6,388 nt of DNA from JBGPYB01 sp041493035. Its GTDB lineage: Bacteria > Acidobacteriota > Vicinamibacteria > Fen-336. Each line of letters begins with the position of its first letter. Position 1 is the stretch's first letter. Below, one piece after another: positions 1-4,949 of this stretch. The notes beneath the pieces are model-generated. The model worked only from the letters and a program-made list of their open reading frames with translations. It searched no databases and was not told the DNA's origin. Location: NCBI GenBank assembly GCA_041493035.1, contig JBGPYB010000214.1, positions 1-6,388 of the forward strand, read 5' to 3'. Position numbers and translations under genes: made by a program.

Positions 1-10
1 CGTTGCGAAG

Positions 11-45
11 GGGCTCACGGTTTCGGCCGTGGGCCCTTTGTTCTT
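11..45 (+). terminator. Rho-independent terminator, best in plus orientation
   Basis: Bases 11-20 (GGGCTCACGG) pair with 27-36 (CCGTGGGCCC) around a 6-nt loop (TTTCGG). On the plus strand all 10 positions pair, one as a G-U wobble, and the stem is followed by the T-rich tail TTTGTTCTT at 37-45. On the minus strand the same position is a C-A mismatch and the sequence after the stem has no T run. It therefore looks like the terminator of a plus-strand gene entering from the left edge, and it may also stop ppx transcription less efficiently, since it lies 20 nt past the ppx stop. The pairing is seen directly; the function is inferred. Confidence 0.55.
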
Positions 46-55
46 GAGCGCCGCC

Positions 56-1567
56 TCACGCTCTTCCGGGGACGACGTGGAGGGAGCGCCCGAAGGCGGC
101 CTCGAACCGCTCTCCGATCCGCCGGGGTCTCCAGCCCTCGAGACCGGAAACGGCGATACGCACGTCGCGTCGTCCGACCCGGCATCGCAACGATATCGGT
201 CGGCCTCGTCGGCATCGCTCGCCGATGTCGTCGGCGAGCGCCAGGATGACACCGGCCCGCTCGATCGCCTCGCGGTCGTGGCGCGTGAGGAGCGGCGCGT
301 AGGTCGCCGCTGTGGAATCGCCGTCCCCGGCGCTGCGGACGACGGCCGAGAGCAGGGCGACACTTCTGTGGGAGAAGCCGACGAGGTCGGTAGCCAGGAC
401 GATGTCGGCGACGTGAGCGTGGCGCTCGAAGTAGTCGATGCTCCGGCCGATGTCGAGGAGCCGCGCGCCGTGGACCAGCGCCTCGCCCAACTCCGGGTCG
501 GCGTCGGGCTCCAGAGCCCGCAGCAGCGCTTGGACGAGGCCGGCCCTCCGCCGGGCGGCCTGTGGGTCCCACTCGCTGAAGCTCGTGGCCAGGGCCGAGA
601 CCGAGGTCTCGCGGCTCGCCTCCGTCGAGGGCAGCCTCCGCGAAGTGAGACTGTAGGCCATCCCCTCGCGCACTCCCTGTCCGGAGATGTGGATCTCCGG
701 GCCGTCGAGGACTTCCACGAGGGTTTGGATGGCGAGAGCGCCCCCGGCCACCGAGTCGGCGCGGTCGTCGTTCAGACCGGGGACTCCCTGTCGTTTCCGC
801 TGGCGGGTGGCGGCGAGCAGCGCGGCGATTGCAGCGAGGCGTTCGCGGGAGAGGACGTACCCGTGAAGGCGCGGGATCGGATAGGACTGGGACTTCTGGT
901 CGATCTTCGCCAGGTTGCGGACGGTTCCGCCGGTGCCTACGAGGGACTGACCGCGGCCGAGCCGGCCGATGCCGGCCGACTCCAGAGTGCGGCGGACGTG
1001 CTCCTGGAGGCGGCGCATCTCGCGACCCGCGGGGGGATCGGAGTGGAGAAAGGCATCGGACAGCCGAAGCGCGCCCAGGGGAAAGCTCCAGTCCTTCACC
1101 AGCCGGCGCCCCTGGAAGCGGGAGACCTGCATGCTGCCGCCGCCGAGGTCGAACAGAACGCCATCCGTGACGGGAAGCCCACGGACCGCGCCCAGAAAGC
1201 CGTATTCGGCCTCCTCGTCTCCCGTGAGGATGCGGACGCGGATCCCCAGTTCCGTCCGGACTCGCCGAATGAAGGCCGGTCCGTTGCTGGCGTCGCGTAC
1301 CGCGGCGGTGGCGAGAGCGACCGTGCGCCGCGCGCCGGCGCCCAGGGACAGGGCTCGAAAGTCCTGGAGCGCATCGAGCGCTCGCGCCTCCGCTTCACGG
1401 GACAGGGAGTGACGTTCGTCCAACTCCCGCACCAGCCGGAGCGAAGCCCGGCTGGTGGCCAGGATCCGCAGGTAGCCGTCGCGGTGCAGCCGATAGACGA
1501 CGACGCGCCCCGAGTTCGACCCGATGTCGATAACGGCTACGGTCTCGCCGGCGGGGGCTTTCGGCAC
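56..1567 (-). CDS. ppx: Ppx/GppA family exopolyphosphatase / guanosine pentaphosphate phosphohydrolase
   Basis: A 503-aa cytoplasmic protein of the Ppx/GppA branch of the ASKHA superfamily, which removes terminal phosphates from polyphosphate and/or converts pppGpp to ppGpp. The length suits the two-domain Ppx form. Visible motifs are phosphate-1 VIDIGSNS (12-19), ALATAAVRDASN (84-95), the catalytic-glutamate segment ILTGDEEAEYGF (113-124), phosphate-2 VLFDLGGGS (137-145), GTGGTVRNLAKI (211-222) and SGQGVREGM (295-303). A C-terminal HD-like helical domain covers about 320-500. Its core reads ARLLDIGRSIDYFERHAH (368-385), so the usual LHDIG or LHEIG is LLDIG and the metal-binding His is absent. 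The start is GTG with a weak GGAAG 8 nt upstream; no ATG is available. The gene is 54 nt downstream of a GloVer-repeat frame. Family assignment is firm, but Ppx versus GppA activity cannot be decided from sequence alone. Confidence 0.93.
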   Translation of the reverse strand: MPKAPAGETVAVIDIGSNSGRVVVYRLHRDGYLRILATSRASLRLVRELDERHSLSREAEARALDALQDFRALSLGAGARRTVALATAAVRDASNGPAFIRRVRTELGIRVRILTGDEEAEYGFLGAVRGLPVTDGVLFDLGGGSMQVSRFQGRRLVKDWSFPLGALRLSDAFLHSDPPAGREMRRLQEHVRRTLESAGIGRLGRGQSLVGTGGTVRNLAKIDQKSQSYPIPRLHGYVLSRERLAAIAALLAATRQRKRQGVPGLNDDRADSVAGGALAIQTLVEVLDGPEIHISGQGVREGMAYSLTSRRLPSTEASRETSVSALATSFSEWDPQAARRRAGLVQALLRALEPDADPELGEALVHGARLLDIGRSIDYFERHAHVADIVLATDLVGFSHRSVALLSAVVRSAGDGDSTAATYAPLLTRHDREAIERAGVILALADDIGERCRRGRPISLRCRVGRRDVRIAVSGLEGWRPRRIGERFEAAFGRSLHVVPGRA

Positions 1568-1621
1568 GGGCCTAGCTTCCGCGAAGATCGAGACCTCGTC
1601 AACGGCGAAGGCCGCGTCCCA

Positions 1622-1879
1622 TCAAGGTCTGTAGTTCAGCCGGAAGACCACACCGTAGTCTGAGGCACCGCCCTGGGTGGTCGTCCCGTAGAAGGCCCCG
1701 TCTGTGCCTTGGACGAGACCGGCAGAGGAGGGGCTGGCGCCGTCTGTCGTCCCGCCCGCGAAGCTGTGCAGAACCTGATACTCCGGCTCCGATGGCGAAG
1801 GGCTGGGTCCGGCGGTCGGCGATCCGCACCCGATGTCGACCAGGACGACTCCGGCAACCAACGACAGGATCCCCTTCAA
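1622..1879 (-). CDS. Small exported protein or remnant with one GloVer-type repeat
   Basis: An 85-aa frame from a TTG start. Residues 1-17 look like a short signal peptide (Lys2, hydrophobic 4-14), followed by Cys18 and a Pro/Ser linker (19-32, SPTAGPSPSPSEP). The Cys context DIGC has Asp at -3, which is a poor lipobox. Residues 34-81 form one complete GloVer-type unit: LHSFAGG (37-43), DGASP (46-50), AGLVQGTDGAFYGTT (53-67), QGGASDYGVVFRL (69-81). Family proteins normally carry many such units, so one unit followed by a stop four residues later suggests a decayed remnant or a mini-protein. An alternative in-frame TTG at 1918 would overlap the antitoxin stop and add the charged n-region GDRRPWVRLK. 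No ATG or GTG start exists and the ribosome-binding site is weak. The repeat is clear; whether the gene is expressed is uncertain. Confidence 0.5.
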   Translation of the reverse strand: MKGILSLVAGVVLVDIGCGSPTAGPSPSPSEPEYQVLHSFAGGTTDGASPSSAGLVQGTDGAFYGTTTQGGASDYGVVFRLNYRP

Positions 1880-1910
1880 GCGGACCCAAGGACGGCGGTC
1901 GCCGGATCCA

Positions 1911-2192
1911 TCAGGCAACGACTCGCACCTCGACCTTGTGGCCCGCGCGCGACGCGAGCGTGATGAGCATCTCCAGGTTGAACTTCTGCCACTTGCCCCG
2001 CACCAGATCTGACACCCGCGACTGGCTGACCCCCAAGCGTCGTGCAGCCTCGGCCTGGGTGAGTTTGTTCTCGCGGACAAACTCTCGTAGGTCTCCCATG
2101 AGATCTGAGCGCATCTTGAGTAGGGCGGCCTCCTCGGGAGGAAAGCCCAGATCGAGGAAGACATTGCCACGCGACTTCAGAGTCTTCTTCAT
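1911..2192 (-). CDS. higA: HigA-like XRE-family antitoxin (HTH_37 type)
   Basis: A 93-aa DNA-binding antitoxin expected to neutralise the toxin encoded just upstream and to repress the shared promoter. The pattern is typical of the HTH_37 branch of XRE proteins: GNVFLDLGFPPEEAALLKMR (9-28), then the helix-turn-helix TQAEAARRLGVSQSRVSDLV (45-64), then RGKWQKFNLEMLITLASRAG (65-84) and a basic/beta end HKVEVRVV (85-92). The ATG at 2192 overlaps the toxin stop as ATGA, so translation is probably coupled. The frame stays open upstream to 2531, but the extension only overlaps the toxin gene and carries no family sequence. Toxin-first order is usual for HigBA-type modules. Confidence 0.9.
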   Translation of the reverse strand: MKKTLKSRGNVFLDLGFPPEEAALLKMRSDLMGDLREFVRENKLTQAEAARRLGVSQSRVSDLVRGKWQKFNLEMLITLASRAGHKVEVRVVA

Positions 2193-2500
2193 CGTATCAA
2201 CCTGGAGCGTTGGCGCACGACTTCCAAGTCCTCTCGCCGGATTCTCCGGCTCTTCTTTCCGAAACAATGTAGGACGAAGACCGCGGCCGCCTCCCGAGAG
2301 ACGTAGATGACCCGCCACTCCCCGAGGACATGGATACGAATCTCCCTGACGCCAGCGCCCACCCCTACGACTGGCTTCCAATCCGTCGGGTCGAGACCGC
2401 GCTGTACTGCGTCGAGTTGAAAGCCTGCGTCCCTTCGGGCCTCCGCAGGGAACCTTCGCAGGTCCGCAAGGCTGGAGCCCAAGAAATGGAGGGCCTTCAT
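2189..2500 (-). CDS. higB: HigB-like toxin (phage-derived Gp49-like / RelE-ParE superfamily)
   Basis: A 103-aa protein of the Gp49-like family, part of the RelE/ParE toxin superfamily. Characterised HigB members cleave mRNA at the ribosome. Seen here are an N-terminal basic helical part (1-40, with LADLRRFPAEAR at 11-22), the core strands VREIRI (51-56) and GEWRVIYV (60-67), the strand VFVLHCFGKKSRRI (74-87) with the conserved F-x-KK signature, and a C-terminal helix with DLEVVRQR (91-98). The length is normal and the residues look intact, so an active toxin is plausible. The ATG is preceded by TCCTCCGG, which is no Shine-Dalgarno sequence, while a -10-like TATACT sits 8 nt upstream; the message may be leaderless. 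It overlaps the antitoxin gene by 4 nt. RNase activity is inferred from the family. Confidence 0.88.
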   Translation of the reverse strand: MKALHFLGSSLADLRRFPAEARRDAGFQLDAVQRGLDPTDWKPVVGVGAGVREIRIHVLGEWRVIYVSREAAAVFVLHCFGKKSRRIRREDLEVVRQRSRLIR

Positions 2501-2508
2501 CCGGAGGA

Positions 2509-2514
2509 AGTATA
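2509..2514 (-). promoter_or_regulatory. -10 element of the toxin-antitoxin promoter (possible leaderless start)
   Basis: On the minus strand TATACT (5 of 6 matches to TATAAT) lies exactly 8 nt before the toxin ATG, inside an AT-rich patch (about 2508-2532) that stands out from the GC-rich surroundings. The hexamer 17 nt further upstream is TTCCGT, a poor -35. A start site about 7 nt past the -10 would fall at or within a base of the ATG, which fits the lack of a ribosome-binding site. This is a pattern match only. Confidence 0.4.
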
Positions 2515-2537
2515 TAAGGACTTAGATACAAACGGAA

Positions 2538-2545
2538 GCGTACGC
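2538..2545. promoter_or_regulatory. Small palindrome, candidate antitoxin operator
   Basis: GCGTACGC is a perfect 8-base palindrome centred about 41 nt upstream of the toxin ATG, next to the expected -35 region. HigA-type antitoxins bind small palindromes in their own promoters, so this is a reasonable operator candidate. A palindrome this short can also occur by chance, and there is no second copy nearby. Confidence 0.2.
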
Positions 2546-2572
2546 GCCCTTACGACGGGCACGAGAGGATTC

Positions 2573-2595
2573 GGGGGCGGCGCTCCGCGCCCCCC
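2573..2595 (-). terminator. GC-rich hairpin after the carbamoyltransferase module
   Basis: GGGGG at 2573-2577 can pair with CCCCC at 2591-2595, and GCGC at 2580-2583 with GCGC at 2587-2590. This gives a 9-bp stem with a 2-nt bulge and a 3-nt loop, starting 3 nt past the DUF5989 stop. It should be very stable, but no T run follows on the minus strand, so it is not a classical intrinsic terminator. It could slow polymerase or protect the 3' end of the upstream message. The position between two apparent units supports a boundary role. Confidence 0.35.
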
Positions 2596-2598
2596 TGC

Positions 2599-2775
2599 CT
2601 AGAACAACGTATAGATGAACGGGGCGACGGCCGAGCCTTGGGTGAAGACCACGAGCAGCCCCAGAAGGATCAGCATCAGGACGATCGGCCCGAGCCACCA
2701 CTTCTTTCGGACGCGCATGAACGACCACAGCTCCCCGAGGATCCCGATCTTTTCGCGAGCACCTTCAAATGCCAT
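2599..2775 (-). CDS. DUF5989 / SxtK-like small membrane protein
   Basis: A 58-aa protein, easily missed because of its size. The N-terminus MAFEGAREKIGILGELWSFM (1-20) is an amphipathic lead. A basic stop RVRKKWW (21-27) precedes one hydrophobic helix (about 28-45, LGPIVLMLILLGLLVVF), and the tail is GSAVAPFIYTLF (47-58). This layout and the APFIYTLF end are what I know of the DUF5989 family, which is typically encoded beside carbamoyltransferases. The small SxtK of saxitoxin clusters appears to be the same kind of protein. The ATG lies 9 nt after the carbamoyltransferase stop, so the two genes should be co-transcribed. The biochemical role is unknown; a membrane anchor or partner for the carbamoyltransferase is an inference. 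Confidence 0.88.
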   Translation of the reverse strand: MAFEGAREKIGILGELWSFMRVRKKWWLGPIVLMLILLGLLVVFTQGSAVAPFIYTLF

Positions 2776-2784
2776 AGATCAATC

Positions 2785-4527
2785 TCAATCCAACTCGAAT
2801 CGGCTTCTCCAGTCCACGTCTTCCCGAAGGGGCGCCTGCTCCTTCTTGTCGAGGACATGGTGGCCCAGAACGAGGTAGTCCATGTTCGTGCGCATGAAGC
2901 AAAGGTACGCGTCGTGGGGTGTGCAGACGATGGGTTCCCCGCGAACGTTGAAGGAGGTGTTGATCACGATGGGCACGCCCGTGATCTTCTCGAACTCGCG
3001 GATCAGATCGTAGTAGAGAGGGTTCTCCGCCCGCGTCACGGTCTGGAGGCGGGCGGAGTTGTCGACATGGGTCACCGCGGGGATCACCCGTTTGCCTTCT
3101 CGGACCTGTGCGACGAGGAGCATGTAGGGGCTGTCCCCCTCGATCTCGAACCACTCCGAGGCCTTGTCGGCCAGGACCGAAGGTGCAAAGGGTCGGAACC
3201 CCTCGCGAAACTTGATCTTCAGGTTGAGCGTGTCGCGCATCTTCGGGTCGCGGGGGTCGGCCAGGATACTCCGCGCCCCGAGCGCCCGGGGCCCGAACTC
3301 CATGCGCCCCTGATACCAGCCGACGACGTTTCCTTCGGAAAGAAGCTCCGCCGTCCGCTCCGTCAACTCGGCATCGGACAAGAGCTTGTACTTGGCGCCC
3401 TGTCCGTCGAGGTACTGCTGGATCTCGGCGTCTTTGTACTCGGGTCCAAGGTAGGCGTGGGTCCACGCCTTGGTCCTGGGCTTCTTTTCGATGGTGTTGT
3501 AGAGGTAGTGGGCTACCCCCACGGCACCCCCGGCGTCTCCCGCGGCTGGCTGTACAAAGAGGTTCTTGAACGGGGTTTCACGCACCACCCGACCGTTGGC
3601 GACGCAGTTCAAGGCCACACCGCCCGCCATGCACAGGTTGTCGAGGCCTGTTTCCTTGTGGATGTGGTTGGCCATCCGAAGGACGACCTCCTCACAGACC
3701 TTCTGGACAGACGCGGCGATGTCGAACTCCCGCTCGTTCATCCACGCTTCGGGCTTCCGCGGTGGCCCGCCGAAGAAATCGTCGAAGACACCATTGGTCA
3801 TCGTCAGGCCGTAGTCGTAGGAGAAGTACTTCATGTCCAGCTTGAACGATCCATCGTCGTTCAGGTGGACCATCTCCTTCATGATGCGGTCGAAGTGGAC
3901 GGGCTTCCCGTAGGGGGCGAGGCCCATGACCTTGTACTCGGCGCTGTTGACCTTGAACCCGAGGTAGTAGGTGAAGGCGCTGTAGAGGAGCCCGAGGCTG
4001 TGGGGGAAGCGGATCTCCTTGAAGAGCGAGATGTCGGTTCCCTTGCCCACACCGAAGGACGCGGTGGCCCACTCGCCGACACCGTCCACCGTCAGGATCG
4101 CGGCCTCCTCGAAGGGCGACACGAGGAAGCAAGAAGCGGCGTGGCTCATGTGGTGTTCCGCGAACAGGATCGGCCCCTTGTACGGGCTCAGCTCCTTGCG
4201 GATCATCGACGGGATCCAGAGCTTCTCGCGGATCCAGAGGGGCATGGCTTTGCGAAACGAGGAGAAGGATCTCGGGAAGGTCGCGACGTACGTCGAGAGC
4301 ATCCGCTCGAACTTGAGAAGAGGCTTGTCGTAGAAGCCGACGGCGTCCAGGTCCTCGGGTTTGATCCCCGCTTCCTTCAGGACGTACTTGACGGCACGGG
4401 CGGGGAAGTCGGAGTCATGTCGCTTCCGGGAGAGCCGCTCCTCCTGACAGGCCGCGACGATAACGCCGTCCTTCAGAAGGGCCGCCGCCGAGTCGTGGTA
4501 GAAGCACGAAATCCCGAGGACGTTCAT
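2785..4527 (-). CDS. NodU/CmcH/SxtI-family O-carbamoyltransferase
   Basis: A 580-aa enzyme of the family that includes NodU, CmcH, TobZ and SxtI. These enzymes make carbamoyl-adenylate from carbamoyl phosphate and ATP and pass the carbamoyl group to a hydroxyl of an acceptor. The N-terminal Kae1-like domain (1 to about 350) shows GISCFYHDSAA (5-15), the metal-site motif EHHMSHAAS (124-132), TVDGVGEW (146-153), AGGVALNC (301-308) and PAAGDAGGAVG (327-337). The C-terminal domain (about 355-580) shows GRMEFGPRALGARSILADPR (407-426), FRPFAPSVL (444-452), HVDNSARLQTV (487-497) and TSFNVRGEPIV (524-534). The length is complete and no key motif is broken. It has no signal peptide or membrane helix, so it is cytosolic. 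The ATG is 1 nt past the SxtJ stop (TGAGATG), indicating translational coupling. The acceptor cannot be read from the sequence, and no sugar, antibiotic or alkaloid genes are in view. Confidence 0.96.
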   Translation of the reverse strand: MNVLGISCFYHDSAAALLKDGVIVAACQEERLSRKRHDSDFPARAVKYVLKEAGIKPEDLDAVGFYDKPLLKFERMLSTYVATFPRSFSSFRKAMPLWIREKLWIPSMIRKELSPYKGPILFAEHHMSHAASCFLVSPFEEAAILTVDGVGEWATASFGVGKGTDISLFKEIRFPHSLGLLYSAFTYYLGFKVNSAEYKVMGLAPYGKPVHFDRIMKEMVHLNDDGSFKLDMKYFSYDYGLTMTNGVFDDFFGGPPRKPEAWMNEREFDIAASVQKVCEEVVLRMANHIHKETGLDNLCMAGGVALNCVANGRVVRETPFKNLFVQPAAGDAGGAVGVAHYLYNTIEKKPRTKAWTHAYLGPEYKDAEIQQYLDGQGAKYKLLSDAELTERTAELLSEGNVVGWYQGRMEFGPRALGARSILADPRDPKMRDTLNLKIKFREGFRPFAPSVLADKASEWFEIEGDSPYMLLVAQVREGKRVIPAVTHVDNSARLQTVTRAENPLYYDLIREFEKITGVPIVINTSFNVRGEPIVCTPHDAYLCFMRTNMDYLVLGHHVLDKKEQAPLREDVDWRSRFELD

Positions 4528-4528
4528 C

Positions 4529-4888
4529 TCAGAATTGGTGCCGGGTCGACGCTTCGGGGCCGAGGGGGTTCGGCTCGTGGGAACGCCAGAAGCTGGGCTC
4601 GTGGGCCAGCCCTCGATCGAGGGGGTCTTTCGCGAACAGCTTCATCAGGACCGCGATGACTGAGACCGACAGGAAGTAGACGAGCGCGAGGAGAATCGCC
4701 GTCCAGAAGTTGCCGATGGCCATGAAGAACGAGGTCCACTTGGCGTAGAAGGGGGATTTCGGGGCGAAACGGCGTAGCGCCAACTCCACCACGAAGATCG
4801 TCGTGGCGAAGGCCAACAAGACCTTCGTGTGGGTCGGGCTCGCCGCGAGTCGCGCCACCACGCGGTCCAGGATGGCCGAAGGGGTCAC
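4529..4888 (-). CDS. SxtJ-family small membrane protein
   Basis: A 119-aa protein with two predicted membrane helices, about residues 22-40 (KVLLAFATTIFVVELAL) and 62-85 (WTAILLALVYFLSVSVIAVL), followed by the basic-acidic motif KLFAKDPLDRG (83-93) and a Trp-containing tail SFWRSHEP (99-106). The two-helix layout and the DPLDR...W ending match the SxtJ family, named from the saxitoxin cluster and usually found next to carbamoyltransferases and DUF5989 proteins. Its molecular role is not established; a membrane partner for the carbamoyltransferase is the simplest idea. The start is GTG, with GAGG 5 nt upstream as ribosome-binding site. The gene begins 35 nt after the polX stop and probably leads a three-gene operon. 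The last 13 residues look unconserved. Confidence 0.87.
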   Translation of the reverse strand: MTPSAILDRVVARLAASPTHTKVLLAFATTIFVVELALRRFAPKSPFYAKWTSFFMAIGNFWTAILLALVYFLSVSVIAVLMKLFAKDPLDRGLAHEPSFWRSHEPNPLGPEASTRHQF

Positions 4889-4893
4889 GTGCG

Positions 4894-4906
4894 CCTCATT
4901 CCTCCC
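4894..4906 (-). promoter_or_regulatory. Ribosome-binding region of the SxtJ gene
   Basis: Two purine blocks precede the GTG at 4888: GGGAGG (4901-4906, 12 nt away) and GAGG (4894-4897, 5 nt away). An ATG at 4899 opens a four-codon frame, MRRT, whose TGA overlaps the GTG as GTGA. Only the GTG frame gives the SxtJ protein, so it is chosen as the start. GGGAGG is only 1 nt from the mini-frame ATG, too close to drive it well. Confidence 0.45.
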
Positions 4907-4920
4907 GAAAACAAAATTCC

Positions 4921-4949
4921 ATTTTACGGTGCGGCCGCGGAGGGGTCAA
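4921..4949 (-). promoter_or_regulatory. Sigma70-type promoter for the SxtJ-carbamoyltransferase-DUF5989 unit
   Basis: On the minus strand TTGACC (4944-4949) and TAAAAT (4921-4926) are separated by exactly 17 nt; each matches the consensus at 5 of 6 positions. The -35 covers the Ile-Asp codons near the polX C-terminus and the -10 begins with the polX TAA stop. Transcription would start near 4914, leaving a leader of about 26 nt with the purine-rich ribosome-binding region. A short inverted repeat, AAAAT-GGA-ATTTT (4913-4925), overlaps the -10 and could be a regulatory site. This is the best promoter match I found in the window, but it is a pattern call only. Confidence 0.55.

Noticed and set aside
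1571..1607. Promoter for ppx from TTGACG upstream of its GTG
   Set aside because: No acceptable -10 follows at 16-19 nt (the best is GAAGCT or AAGCTA).
29..1663. 544-codon open frame on the plus strand, opposite ppx
   Set aside because: Same cause: in exact codon register with ppx on the other strand. No recognisable domain and skewed composition.
1622..2170. 182-codon version of the GloVer frame starting at 2170
   Set aside because: The upstream half overlaps the antitoxin gene in a different frame and looks like a shadow (Ser/Arg-rich). A plausible signal segment begins only near 1879 or 1918.
1911..2531. 206-codon version of the antitoxin starting at 2531
   Set aside because: The first 113 codons only overlap the toxin gene in another frame and are low-complexity Arg/Pro/Gly-rich. 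Family sequence begins at the ATG at 2192.
2638..4659. 673-codon open frame on the plus strand, opposite the whole carbamoyltransferase module
   Set aside because: Its codons line up exactly with the carbamoyltransferase codons, so it could only be stopped by sense TTA, CTA or TCA, which this GC-rich genome avoids. The translation has no family motifs, whereas the minus-strand protein is full of them.
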